38,574 nucleotides of DNA from Actinomycetota bacterium (GTDB taxonomy: Bacteria; Actinomycetota; CADDZG01; WHSQ01): the NCBI GenBank assembly GCA_013697295.1, contig JACCXF010000318.1, forward strand, positions 1 through 38,574, read 5' to 3'. Under the pieces are notes generated by a model that searched no databases, was not told the DNA's origin, and saw only the letters and a list, made by a program, of their open reading frames with translations. Position 1 is the stretch's first letter. Each line of letters starts with the position of its first letter. Position numbers and translations under genes: made by a program. Positions 26,882 through 36,005 of the stretch are shown here, in pieces.

Positions 26882-27456
26882 CGGCCTGCCTCCGTCGCAG
26901 CTCGATAGAGGCGCTTCACCAGGGGATAAGGGTTCACCCAGGTGCCGTCCGCTTCCTGGATGCCCAGATGCAGATGGTAGGTGAACTCATCCGCGTGTCC
27001 CGCGTCGGCTCCGTACCCCGTGTTACCCACGAGGCCGATGGCCTCGCCCGCATCGACCGACCGACCGATCTGCATCCCGGCGGGGAACTCGCGCAGGTGC
27101 GCGTAGAACCAGTACCGCCCGTCCGCCCCCCTGATGCCGATCCGCCAGCCCGAATAGAAGGTCCAGCCGACCTGCTCGACGACTCCCTCGATCACGGCCC
27201 TCACCGGCGTCCCGGGTTCCGCGAAGATGTCGGTTCCTTCGTGCACCCCGATCTGCCGCCAGGTCCCGGCGATGAAGCGCATCCGGGGAGCGTGCCAGTC
27301 GTTGGTGAAGTTGATCACGGAGAACCAGTCGGTTCGCTCGACGGGGAACTCGGCGCCGCGCAAAGGCCCGGCGGGCGCCGTCCGAGCAGGTTGTGCGATC
27401 ACCGGAGCGACGGCAACCCACGTGAGGGTCAGGGCGAACAGCATCCTTCTGGACAT
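26878..27456 (-). CDS. M23 family metallopeptidase (secreted)
   Basis: Signal peptide; GVHEGTDIFAEPGTPVRAVIEGVVEQVGWTFYSGWRIGIRGADGRYWFYAHLREFPAGMQIGRSVDAGEAIGLVGNTGYGADAGHADEFTYHLHLGI; HxxxD and HLH-type M23 motifs. Confidence 0.88.
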   Translation of the reverse strand: MSRRMLFALTLTWVAVAPVIAQPARTAPAGPLRGAEFPVERTDWFSVINFTNDWHAPRMRFIAGTWRQIGVHEGTDIFAEPGTPVRAVIEGVVEQVGWTFYSGWRIGIRGADGRYWFYAHLREFPAGMQIGRSVDAGEAIGLVGNTGYGADAGHADEFTYHLHLGIQEADGTWVNPYPLVKRLYRAATEAGR

Positions 27457-27493
27457 CGTCGTGAGACTACGACTGAGTTGAGGGGGGGAAGGT

Positions 27494-28435
27494 TCAGGCT
27501 AGGCGAGCGGCCTCGAGGTAGCGCTCGGCGTCGATCGCGGCCATGCAGCCCATGCCGGCCGCTGTGACGGCCTGCCGGTAGCGGAAGTCGACGACATCGC
27601 CCCCCGCGAATACGCCTTCGACAGAGGTCTGCGTCCCGCCTTCAGGAGTGACGATGTAGCCGCCTACGAGATCCAGGCTGCCCTCGAAGAGCGAGGTGTT
27701 CGGGATGTGTCCGATCGCTATGAAGACGCCGCCGACGGCGAGCTCCTGCTCGTCGCCGGACTTGGTGTTCTTCAACCGGATCGCCTCGACCTTGCCATTC
27801 CCCGCAATCTCGACCGGGACCGAATCCCAGATGAAGTCGATCTTTTCGTTGTCGAAGGCCCGCTCCTGCAAGATCTTCGAGGCGCGCAATCGATCCCGGC
27901 GGTGAACGACCGTGACCTTGGAGGCGAACTTGGTGAGAAAGGTTGCCTCCTCCAGGGCCGAGTCGCCGCCACCGATGACCGCGAGCTGTGCTTCCTTGAA
28001 GAAGAAGCCATCGCAGGTTGCGCAGGTGGAGACTCCGTGGCCGAGTAGTTCGCGCTCGCCCGGGACTCCCAGCATCTTCGCCGAGGCTCCTGTCGAGATG
28101 ATTAGGGAGTGTGCCTTGAACGACTCTCCGCCGGTTGTCACTTCGAAAGGTCGCTTCGAGAGGTCGACGCCGGTGACGTTGTCCGTCAGGTACTCGGTTC
28201 CGAAACGAGCAGCCTGCTTGCGCATACGTTCCATGAGCTCTGGGCCCATGATGCCGTCGATGAATCCGGGGTAGTTCTCGACATCGGTCGTGAGCATCAG
28301 CTGACCGCCAGCTTCGATGCCTTCGATCATGAGTGGGTTGAGGTTGGCGCGCGCGGCGTACACCGCGGCAGTGAGCCCTGCCGGGCCCGATCCGATGATG
28401 ATGAGCTTCTTCGCGTCTTCAGTCATGTCGTTCAC
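27494..28435 (-). CDS. trxB: Thioredoxin reductase
   Basis: LIIIGSGPAGLTAAVYAARANLNPLMIEG…GVSTCATCDGFFFKEAQLAVIGGGDSALEEATFLTKFASKVTVVHRRD; CATC redox centre. Confidence 0.97.
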   Translation of the reverse strand: MNDMTEDAKKLIIIGSGPAGLTAAVYAARANLNPLMIEGIEAGGQLMLTTDVENYPGFIDGIMGPELMERMRKQAARFGTEYLTDNVTGVDLSKRPFEVTTGGESFKAHSLIISTGASAKMLGVPGERELLGHGVSTCATCDGFFFKEAQLAVIGGGDSALEEATFLTKFASKVTVVHRRDRLRASKILQERAFDNEKIDFIWDSVPVEIAGNGKVEAIRLKNTKSGDEQELAVGGVFIAIGHIPNTSLFEGSLDLVGGYIVTPEGGTQTSVEGVFAGGDVVDFRYRQAVTAAGMGCMAAIDAERYLEAARLA

Positions 28436-28484
28436 CTCACTTTACTGAACGCCCGGAAGGCCATCTGATTCCGCGCCCTGGATA

Positions 28485-29333
28485 TCAGCGCTCGATGCGG
28501 CCCGACAGATAGGAGATCGGGAAGTCGCATCCGCCTCCGCGGATCCACGCGTAGATCATGTACGAATCGAGCCGCTCGTGGCCGGCCGGGCTGGCATCCC
28601 AGGCAAAGCCCAGGACCAGCACCTCTCGGCCCCCCAGCTCCGCCAGGGCACCGTAATAGGGCACCGGGCTCAACGAACCGCTGGTTCCTTCCACGGAGGT
28701 GAGGCACTCCTCGACCTGATCCCGCACGGACGGGGGGGCGGCCTCGGCGAGTCCTCCCGTCAGATCCGCAACGGCGGTCTCCTCTTGTTCGCTCCCGTTC
28801 GCCGCGTACAGCAGGGCGAATGCCCTGCGCGGTCCCCGCTCGCCGAGCGCCTGGAGTTGTCGGTCGCTGACCCGGCCGAGGTTCCGGTCGAACCGCACCG
28901 CTCGCAGCAGACTCGAGTTCTCGTCCGAGGCGACGCCTTCCGGTGCAGAGTCCGCTGTGCCGGCACCTTCTGCGCCTCCATCATCGCTCCCACTCAAGCC
29001 GCCTTGGAATCCGAAGTAGCCTCCGACGACCGCGATCACGATCAGAGCCGCCGCTCCCAGGGCCGCGTACAGACGGCGCGGTCCCCGGCCCCTCGATCCT
29101 GCGGCTCCGGACATGACCCCCGCTTCGATCCCGCGCCGCAGGCGCGACCGCTCGAGATCGTTCATGGCCTCGGGCTCGTCATCCGTGAGCGCCCGAACCG
29201 AGGCCAGCTCACTGCGGCAGGCGTCGCACGAACTCAGATGCGCCTCGACCTCCTGAGACCGACCGGGTTCGAGCCCACCGAGGGTGTAGGCGCGCAGATC
29301 CTCGCTCACGTGTTCTGTCGGGTCGCTTTTCAT
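28485..29333 (-). CDS. Anti-sigma factor with N-terminal zinc-finger-like domain
   Basis: LRAYTLGGLEPGRSQEVEAHLSSCDACRSELASV…, HxxxCxxC ZAS motif, one TM (LYAALGAAALIVIAVVGGYFGF); overlaps the sigma gene by 4 nt. Confidence 0.85.
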   Translation of the reverse strand: MKSDPTEHVSEDLRAYTLGGLEPGRSQEVEAHLSSCDACRSELASVRALTDDEPEAMNDLERSRLRRGIEAGVMSGAAGSRGRGPRRLYAALGAAALIVIAVVGGYFGFQGGLSGSDDGGAEGAGTADSAPEGVASDENSSLLRAVRFDRNLGRVSDRQLQALGERGPRRAFALLYAANGSEQEETAVADLTGGLAEAAPPSVRDQVEECLTSVEGTSGSLSPVPYYGALAELGGREVLVLGFAWDASPAGHERLDSYMIYAWIRGGGCDFPISYLSGRIER

Positions 29334-29895
29334 GTCATCTCTTTCGACGTGCGGCCCTCGGGCTCTTGTTCCAACAACCCGGCGAGAAGGCGCCGGCCGC
29401 GGCTGATCCTTGACTTGACCGTTCCGACAGGCACTCCCAGCCGAAGGGCTATCTCCTCGTACGGGATGCCTCCAACATCGTGCATGACGACCGCCTGCCG
29501 GTACTCCTCGGCCAGCTCGTCCAGAGCCCGAGCGAGATCGAGGCGCGTGAGCGCGAGATCCTCATCCGAAGGGCCGGTCTGAACGGGCTCGGGCAGGGTC
29601 TCGGTCGGCACGGGAGAACGCTTCTTTTTTCTCAATAGGTCACGGCACGCGTTGACGCCGATGCTGTAGAGCCACGTGCCGAAAGCCGATTCCCCGCGAA
29701 ACATCTTTGCCCGGCGGAACGCGGAGATAAAGGTCTCCTGGGTGGCCTCTAGTGCATCCGAGCGATCGCCGGTCATCCGCAGGGCCAGGGCGAAGATGCG
29801 GTCCTCGTGGCGAACAACGAGGGCCGTGAAGCTCGCCTCGTCCCCGTCGAGGAAGCGGGCTAGGAGCTCGCCGTCGGAGACGGTGTCACTCGCCA
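29330..29895 (-). CDS. ECF-type RNA polymerase sigma factor (SigM-like position)
   Basis: DGELLARFLDGDEASFTALVVRHEDRIFALALRMTGDRSDALEATQETFISAFRRAKMFRGESAFGTWLYSIGVNACRDLLRKKKR…GIPYEEIALRLGVPVGTVKSRISRGRRLL. TTG start proposed, overlapping the kinase stop. Confidence 0.9.
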
Positions 29896-31388
29896 ACGAA
29901 CCGGACCTCGGAGATCGCCGCGCTACCGCCGCTGCCTCCGGGGAGGCTGGTGATCCAGACGAGCCAGTAGCGGCCCTCGGTTCCCTCCGCCTCGACCTCG
30001 ACCTGGCCGTCGACATCCGAGGCGGCCCCGACCGCGTTGTAGCCGCCGGCGTCACTTGCCTCCTCGTCCGAGGTCTTGAGCTCGAGGGAGCCTGCCGACC
30101 CCGATATCTCCACGGAGCTCACCGAGCGCGTGTCCCCCAGGTCGAATAGGAGACCGACGCCCGGCTTCCCGAGTAACTCGAGCGAAGCGTTGTACCCCTC
30201 TGTCGTCCAGGCCGTACCGGGATCTCCGTCATACGCCAAAACAACGTCGTCGGGATGCTCGCTCTCGTCCCCGGAGGGATCGAAGTCCGAGGCGCTTGCG
30301 ATGTCGAGCTCACCGCCGCCTCCGCCGCCGGGCTCCTCCTGCGACCCGCCGCCTGTATCTGGATCGGTCTGGTCGTCGATCAGGCGTGGAACGAACAGGA
30401 TCAGCAGGATCGCCGCGACTATCAGCAGGACCACCGGAAGGAAGCTGCGGGCCTCTCGAGCGACGCCGCGGCTGGGCGGCGAGGAGGGCCGAGCCGGCTG
30501 GGCCGCGGTGGTCTGACGTGCGAACGCCGTGGTCTGAGAACTGCTCCGCCCCGCAGCGCTCTCCAAGGCCCTCTTCATCGACTCGGCGGATTCGTACCGG
30601 TCATCGGGGTCCTTCTGAAGCGACTTCATGACGACGGCCTCGACCGGACGGCTGATGCCTGCGCGGACGCTGCGCGGCGCGGGCGGCTCCGCCCGGGCGT
30701 GTTTCATGGCCACTGCGATCTGGCTCTCCTCGACGAATGGCGGCCTGCCGACGAGCATCTCGTAGAGCACCACTCCGAGGGAGTAGAGATCGGAGCGAGC
30801 ACTCGGTTCCTCACCCTGCACCTGCTCCGGCGAGAGGTATGTCACGGTGCCGAGGATCGATCCGGTGGTCGTGATATCAACATCTCCGAACGCCGCCTTT
30901 GCGATCCCGAAGTCCGCGACTTTGAGGGTCCCGTCAGAGGTCAACAAGACGTTCGCGGGCTTGATATCGCGGTGGACGACGCCGTTCGAGTGGGCATAGG
31001 CGACCGCATCACAGATCCCACATGCGATACCAGAAGCTCGCTGGGCGTCCAGCGGGCCGTGCTGCTGGATGACGTCCGTCAAGGTCCCGCCGGCGCAATA
31101 CTCCATGACGATGTAGTTCCTGGGAACGTCGTCTTCGGATCTTTCGCTGCCCGTGTCATAGATGGAGACGATGTTCGGATGGGACAGGCGGGCTGCCGCC
31201 AGCGCCTCGCGACGGAACCGTTCGAGGAATTCCTCGTCCTCAGCGAGATGAGGGTGCAGGACCTTGACCGCCACGGTTCGGGCCAGTACGTCGTCCCTTG
31301 CCTGCCACACAGTGGCCATGCCACCGGACGCGATGGGACTCTCGAGCACGTATCGGTCTGCGAGAGTGATGTTGGTGTCGGGTGTCAC
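29886..31388 (-). CDS. Ser/Thr protein kinase, PknB-like catalytic domain, one TM and C-terminal discoidin-like extracellular domain
   Basis: VAVKVLHPHLAEDEEFLERFRREA; VVHRDIKPANVLLTSDGTLKVADFGIAKA; SPEQVQGEEPSARSDLYSLGVVLYEMLVGRPPF; TM SFLPVVLLIVAAILLILFVP; C-terminal AYDGDPGTAWTTEGYNASLELLGKPGVGLLFDLGDTRSVSSVEI. Confidence 0.92.
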   Translation of the reverse strand: MTPDTNITLADRYVLESPIASGGMATVWQARDDVLARTVAVKVLHPHLAEDEEFLERFRREALAAARLSHPNIVSIYDTGSERSEDDVPRNYIVMEYCAGGTLTDVIQQHGPLDAQRASGIACGICDAVAYAHSNGVVHRDIKPANVLLTSDGTLKVADFGIAKAAFGDVDITTTGSILGTVTYLSPEQVQGEEPSARSDLYSLGVVLYEMLVGRPPFVEESQIAVAMKHARAEPPAPRSVRAGISRPVEAVVMKSLQKDPDDRYESAESMKRALESAAGRSSSQTTAFARQTTAAQPARPSSPPSRGVAREARSFLPVVLLIVAAILLILFVPRLIDDQTDPDTGGGSQEEPGGGGGGELDIASASDFDPSGDESEHPDDVVLAYDGDPGTAWTTEGYNASLELLGKPGVGLLFDLGDTRSVSSVEISGSAGSLELKTSDEEASDAGGYNAVGAASDVDGQVEVEAEGTEGRYWLVWITSLPGGSGGSAAISEVRFVGE

Positions 31389-31397
31389 CAGATCAGA

Positions 31398-31793
31398 CTA
31401 TTGTGTAGGCGCCTGTCCGTTCGAGCGCGCGACGCCCCAATCCTCTGTAGCTCCGAGGCGGGAGATGAGCAGAGTGCTAGCGCTCCGCTTCAGGGTCACG
31501 TGGAAGATGTCGGCCTCGCGGTCGTATCGAACGGCGACCAGCTTCGCGTCTGCTTCCCTCGCCAGGGCGCGGGTAGCTCTCTCGATGATGAGATCGTTGG
31601 TCTCCGGCAGAGCTCCGTCCTGAATATCCGTAGCGATCTCTAGAGCGATCTCATTGGCCTTTGAGTCGAGGCCGAAATAATTGACGGCCAAGGCGCCGGC
31701 CTCGAACGCCAGAACTCCGAGGATAGCGAGGATCAGGATCATCTTGGCAAGCCAGTCGATAACGACGCCGCGCTCGTCTGTAAGGGAAACCAT
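31398..31793 (-). CDS. Small single-TM protein, unknown function
   Basis: MVSLTDERGVVIDWLAKMILILAILGVLAFEAGALAVNYFGLDSKANEIALEIATDIQDG…; conserved-looking context between kinase and murJ. Confidence 0.6.
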   Translation of the reverse strand: MVSLTDERGVVIDWLAKMILILAILGVLAFEAGALAVNYFGLDSKANEIALEIATDIQDGALPETNDLIIERATRALAREADAKLVAVRYDREADIFHVTLKRSASTLLISRLGATEDWGVARSNGQAPTQ

Positions 31794-31825
31794 GTCTTCC
31801 TTATCGGCGCCCCGGGGGGCGGTTA

Positions 31826-33430
31826 TTAGCTCGACTTTCGACCCAGTCGCCTGGAGGCGATCCCCCTCACGAGATTCAATTCTTCCACCTTCAGTGCGGC
31901 TGCGAGCCCCAGGTAGGTCACCACTCCGACCACGACGGGAGCAACGACCGCAGCCACCTGGCCCCCGAATTCCTCGGTGGGGAAGATGCTCTCCGCCCCT
32001 CGTGAGGCCAGCCACACGAGGAGCCCCATGCCGGCGGCTGCGACCCCTATCCGAAGGAAGCTCCTCAGGATCCTGTGCCCATCGATGCCTCCGACCTTGC
32101 GACTGAGGTAGCGCCCCTGCAGCGTCACGCCGAACGCGTAGGCGACTGCGTGCCCGGCCGCCAGCCCGCGCACGCCGAACCACACGTACATCGGGATGTT
32201 GATGGCGGTGTTCAGGGCCACGGCTGCGCAGTTGATGAGAAACGGCGTCTTCGTGTTGTGCATCGCGTAGAAAGCGCGGAGGAAGAGCTGAAAGAGAGAG
32301 AAAGGGACCAAGCCGAGAACGAAGAAGCGGAGCACCGAAGCGACGAGCTCGGTCGAGCGCTCGGAGACGACTCCGCGTTCGAGAAGACGCACGATGGGTT
32401 CACCGAGAACGAAGTAACCCACTGCGGCGGGGAGGATCAGCAAGAAGGTCGCGCGCACGCCAACCGAGAGCCGCGACCGAAACCCGTCCCACCGTTCGTG
32501 CACCGCGTCCTCGCTCATGCCGGGTAGCAGGGCGGTTATGACCGAGACCGCGAAGAGGCCGTGCGGAAGCATGAAGAAAGTGAACGCGGTGATGTAGGCG
32601 GAGTAGTTGCCTACTTCGCTGCTCGCAAGGATCTGAGCGACGAAGTATCCGATCTGATTGACGACGACGTAACCGAGGACGAAGACGGAGAGCTTCGCCA
32701 GCTTTCGGACGGATGGGTGACGCAGCGCCACGGTGAGTCGATAACGGCCCAGCCCGCGAAGGAATGGAAGCTGCGCCAGAGCCATGAGTGCCACTCCGGC
32801 GGTGGTGCCGAGGCCTATCAAGAGCAGTTGACCGGTGGTGATCTCCTCGAGGGTCACCTTTCCATAGGCTTGGTGGAACGCGATGAAGATCGCGATCACC
32901 GCGAGATTGTTCAACACCGGGGTGTACATGGGAGCGCCGAATCGCTTGTGCGCGTTGAGCAATCCGGCCGTCATCGCAGCCAGTCCGTAGAAGATGATCT
33001 GAGGGATGAACAGTCTCAGGAGGAAGCTCATGGCCGGCTGCGCCACGGCCGCTTGGGCGTCGTCCAGCCGGTAGGTGTAGATGTCTGCGATCAGGGGCGC
33101 TGCGAGCATCCCGAGGATCGCGATGGCCGTAAGCGCTACCAGCGACACGTTGATGATGGCGCTCGCTACTTGCCATGCGCGCTCTCGACCCTCTTTCTCG
33201 AGGAGCTCGACGAATACCGGAACGAAGACCGAGGTCAGGATCCCGCCAAGGACCAACTCGTAGATGATGTTTGGAGCAGTGTTCGCGAAGTTGTATGTGT
33301 CTGCGAGCCCTCCGGTTTCCGTCACGATACCGAGCGTCGCCGTTATCGCCGCAAGCCTCAGAAGCCCCGTTGCGCGCGACAACACAGTGCCGATCGACAT
33401 CACCGCGGTCGCACGTGCTAGGGACTTCAA
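31826..33430 (-). CDS. murJ: Lipid II flippase MurJ/MviN
   Basis: GTVLSRATGLLRLAAITATLG…DTYNFANTAPNIIYELVLGGILTSVFVPVFVELLEKEGRERAWQVAS; ends without a cytoplasmic kinase-like extension. Confidence 0.95.
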   Translation of the reverse strand: MKSLARATAVMSIGTVLSRATGLLRLAAITATLGIVTETGGLADTYNFANTAPNIIYELVLGGILTSVFVPVFVELLEKEGRERAWQVASAIINVSLVALTAIAILGMLAAPLIADIYTYRLDDAQAAVAQPAMSFLLRLFIPQIIFYGLAAMTAGLLNAHKRFGAPMYTPVLNNLAVIAIFIAFHQAYGKVTLEEITTGQLLLIGLGTTAGVALMALAQLPFLRGLGRYRLTVALRHPSVRKLAKLSVFVLGYVVVNQIGYFVAQILASSEVGNYSAYITAFTFFMLPHGLFAVSVITALLPGMSEDAVHERWDGFRSRLSVGVRATFLLILPAAVGYFVLGEPIVRLLERGVVSERSTELVASVLRFFVLGLVPFSLFQLFLRAFYAMHNTKTPFLINCAAVALNTAINIPMYVWFGVRGLAAGHAVAYAFGVTLQGRYLSRKVGGIDGHRILRSFLRIGVAAAGMGLLVWLASRGAESIFPTEEFGGQVAAVVAPVVVGVVTYLGLAAALKVEELNLVRGIASRRLGRKSS

Positions 33431-35559
33431 GCGGGCGTCGTCTCGGTCGGCTGCCCGTTGACACCGCGCTTGCGCCGTTGCACAGCGCGTAACGCATAGA
33501 AGATGACCACGAACAGGAGGGCCGCGATCGTCAAGCCCAAGGCGACCCGATTCAGCTCCGTGGAACGGATGTAGATGCGCTTCTGGGTGACGGGCGATCC
33601 TTCCGGCGTCTCAACGAGGGCGTCCATCGCGAAGGTTCCGCTGGATTGCGCGGTCGCTTGGCGCTGGATGATCCTGTTGCCGGGGGGGATCGTCTCGGTG
33701 AAAGCCTCGTCTTCGAACCGGAGCTGCTGAGAAGCAAGCCTGAAATCGAGCGTGACTCTGTAGCCCGTATTGTTCGAGACGACGAAGGACACGGGGCCTT
33801 CTCTTGACGTGAGGGTGATCGCGTCCCGCCCGCTCATCCTGATCTTTGAGAACTCGTCCGACACTTCCTCGGCTGCGCGCGTCGCGTACTCCCGCCCCTC
33901 TTCCAGGCGAGAAGCATCGACCCACCACGACCGGCTTTGTGCGACGAGGAGGTTGCGTCGCAGTCGAACCAGGAGATCCTCCGGAGGACCGATCGATTTG
34001 AATTGCTCGACCACCGCCTGCGTTTCGGAGACCTGTGCGTAGTAGCTCTCGTCTGGTTGAAGGCTGGAGTCGGGCAGGTTGGGCACGACCCCCCGGACCT
34101 GCGGTCGCGTCCGCCGGAGACCTTCGCTGGGCGTAAGCGTGCGGAGCCAGGGAGCCGAGGCCAGCCCTCGGAAGAGTCGTCGCGAGAGGCCCGGCCCTGG
34201 ACGCCAGCCGGCGGGGATCGTTGCCTGGATGACCCGGTCGCGGACTCCCGGAAGTTCCTCCCGGATCATGGCCGTCTCGGCGAAGAAGCGTTGCAGCATG
34301 ACCTGCTTCTCGCCCTCTCGCTCCAATGCGCTGAGACGAGCCTGGAGGTTGCCGTCGGCGACGTAACCGACGGCTTCCTCCGCTTCGGATCGGACGCGCA
34401 CGGGACACGTGAATGACGGCGATTGCTCCGGACAACCGTTGAGCGGGTTGTCGGACCCTTCGAGTGAATCCGGCGAGAAGAAGGTTCGCGCGGCGATGCC
34501 GCTGATCCGTAGATCGTCGAGCGCTCCGGCGTCGAGCCTGCCCCCCGGCGGGAACAACCAGCGGGCGTTGATAACGGAGTCCGCGTGATCGGCCATCACC
34601 TGTTGACCGGTGCTCACCTGCCGGTCCGCGCTTTCGAGCTCGCTCACCAGAGCGGGCAGGTCCGGGAACGAATAGGGGACCAGCAGGGGCTGGACGCCCG
34701 CCGAGTCCAGGGTGTCGGTGAGGTCATCGAGCCAGGCGGCCGCGGTTCGAGCCTCGATCGAATCCTCCGGGACCTCCTCGACCTCGGTTGCGCTGGAGAC
34801 CCTCGTGTAGCCGTCGGCCATGTCGGCGATCTCCTCGACCAGCCTGGGCGTGGGCGCAAGACCCAGGTGGAGGTCGCCGGATTCCTCTTGGATCGCGTTC
34901 AACAATCCATCGAGCCAGCCGTCGAGCCGCAGCCCGGTTTCGAGGGGCCATCCACCGCTCGAAACGTCCTCGTGATAGTTGCCATCGGGCGCCCTCGCCG
35001 GAACATCATTGAGCGGCACGACCGGAACAAGAAGCAATCTGATCTCCGGCTCGCTTGGGTAGTAGATGAGTTGGGTGTGTTGTTCATCGAGTGTCTCGCC
35101 GGTGGTCGGATCCAGAACGGCGATCGTGAGCGGATACACGCCGGCCTCCCCCGGACCCAGGGGAAACAGCGCGGAGATCGGATCCTCCAGCCGGACCGAC
35201 TCGGTCCCACCCGGGCCGATGGCGCGCTGGAACTCCTTCGGGAACGCGTAAGTGGGTCCAAATCCTCCATCGAAGCTTTCCTCGAGCGAGGTGCGGCTCG
35301 TCAGACGTTCGTACCGGATCAGTTGAAGGGTGAAGCCGGTGAGCTCGGCCACGCCGTCGTTCTTGATCCGCATCTTGATGTCGAGGGGCCCAGAGTCGTC
35401 GTGCCACGGTGGCTGTCGGGTGAGGACTAGGCGAACCGGCGTCTCGATTAGGTCTCCCTGAGCGGCGACCGGTGTCCCGGCACCGGCTAGGGAGACGAGG
35501 GCGAGGGCGACAACGGCGAGCGCGAAACGACGCGGGGCGCGGCTAGAGATGAGTGACAT
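33427..35559 (-). CDS. DUF6049 family secreted/membrane-anchored protein (Rv3909-like position)
   Basis: N-terminal signal segment, large extracellular region, C-terminal TM VALGLTIAALLFVVIFYALRAVQRRKRG; directly upstream of murJ with 4-nt overlap. Confidence 0.75.
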   Translation of the reverse strand: MSLISSRAPRRFALAVVALALVSLAGAGTPVAAQGDLIETPVRLVLTRQPPWHDDSGPLDIKMRIKNDGVAELTGFTLQLIRYERLTSRTSLEESFDGGFGPTYAFPKEFQRAIGPGGTESVRLEDPISALFPLGPGEAGVYPLTIAVLDPTTGETLDEQHTQLIYYPSEPEIRLLLVPVVPLNDVPARAPDGNYHEDVSSGGWPLETGLRLDGWLDGLLNAIQEESGDLHLGLAPTPRLVEEIADMADGYTRVSSATEVEEVPEDSIEARTAAAWLDDLTDTLDSAGVQPLLVPYSFPDLPALVSELESADRQVSTGQQVMADHADSVINARWLFPPGGRLDAGALDDLRISGIAARTFFSPDSLEGSDNPLNGCPEQSPSFTCPVRVRSEAEEAVGYVADGNLQARLSALEREGEKQVMLQRFFAETAMIREELPGVRDRVIQATIPAGWRPGPGLSRRLFRGLASAPWLRTLTPSEGLRRTRPQVRGVVPNLPDSSLQPDESYYAQVSETQAVVEQFKSIGPPEDLLVRLRRNLLVAQSRSWWVDASRLEEGREYATRAAEEVSDEFSKIRMSGRDAITLTSREGPVSFVVSNNTGYRVTLDFRLASQQLRFEDEAFTETIPPGNRIIQRQATAQSSGTFAMDALVETPEGSPVTQKRIYIRSTELNRVALGLTIAALLFVVIFYALRAVQRRKRGVNGQPTETTPA

Positions 35560-35576
35560 GTGGGGGACAGCATAAG

Positions 35577-35605
35577 AAAGGCCCCCTCCTAGCGTGGAAG
35601 GGGGC
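35577..35605 (-). terminator. Intrinsic terminator downstream of the KGG-repeat gene
   Basis: Minus strand GCCCCCT-TCCACGCTAGG-AGGGGGC followed by CTTTCTT. Confidence 0.65.
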
Positions 35606-35626
35606 GCTAGATCCGGGTCGAGGCCG

Positions 35627-35821
35627 TTACTTGGAGCCCCCGATGCGGCCGATCTTCTGATAGAACTCCGACCCGTATCGCTGTTTGGTGGTCTCGCCAC
35701 CTTTCTTGCCGCCGATCCGGCCGATGCGGCCGAAGTGCTCGTCGCCGTATCGATCTTTGGTGGTTCGTCCACCTTTGCGGCCCGCCTCGGCTCTCGACAT
35801 CTTGGTGCGCTTCTCTTCCAT
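35627..35821 (-). CDS. Small hydrophilic Gly/Lys-rich KGG-repeat protein (general stress / plant Em-like)
   Basis: MEEKRTKMSRAEAGRKGGRTTKDRYGDEHFGRIGRIGGKKGGETTKQRYGSEFYQKIGRIGGSK; two tandem KGGxTTKxRYGxEF/HxxxIGRIGG units. Confidence 0.8.
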   Translation of the reverse strand: MEEKRTKMSRAEAGRKGGRTTKDRYGDEHFGRIGRIGGKKGGETTKQRYGSEFYQKIGRIGGSK

Positions 35822-36005
35822 CCGACGGCCTCCCCACGGGTCAAGTGCTGCTTGATTCGTCCTGCTCTACCTACCCATGGGAAGGGCGGACGAAAACGGC
35901 CAGGAGCCTTTTCCGGTCCCCACTTTGGAACTTAATAGGGCCCTGGGGGGTGCCGATGAAGAGAGGGTACGCCCACCCACTCACGCCGCAAGGGGCCATC
36001 ATTTG

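Noticed and set aside
30255-31643. 462-aa plus-strand ORF opposite the Ser/Thr kinase
   Set aside because: Antisense shadow of a kinase with intact motifs; no recognisable domain.
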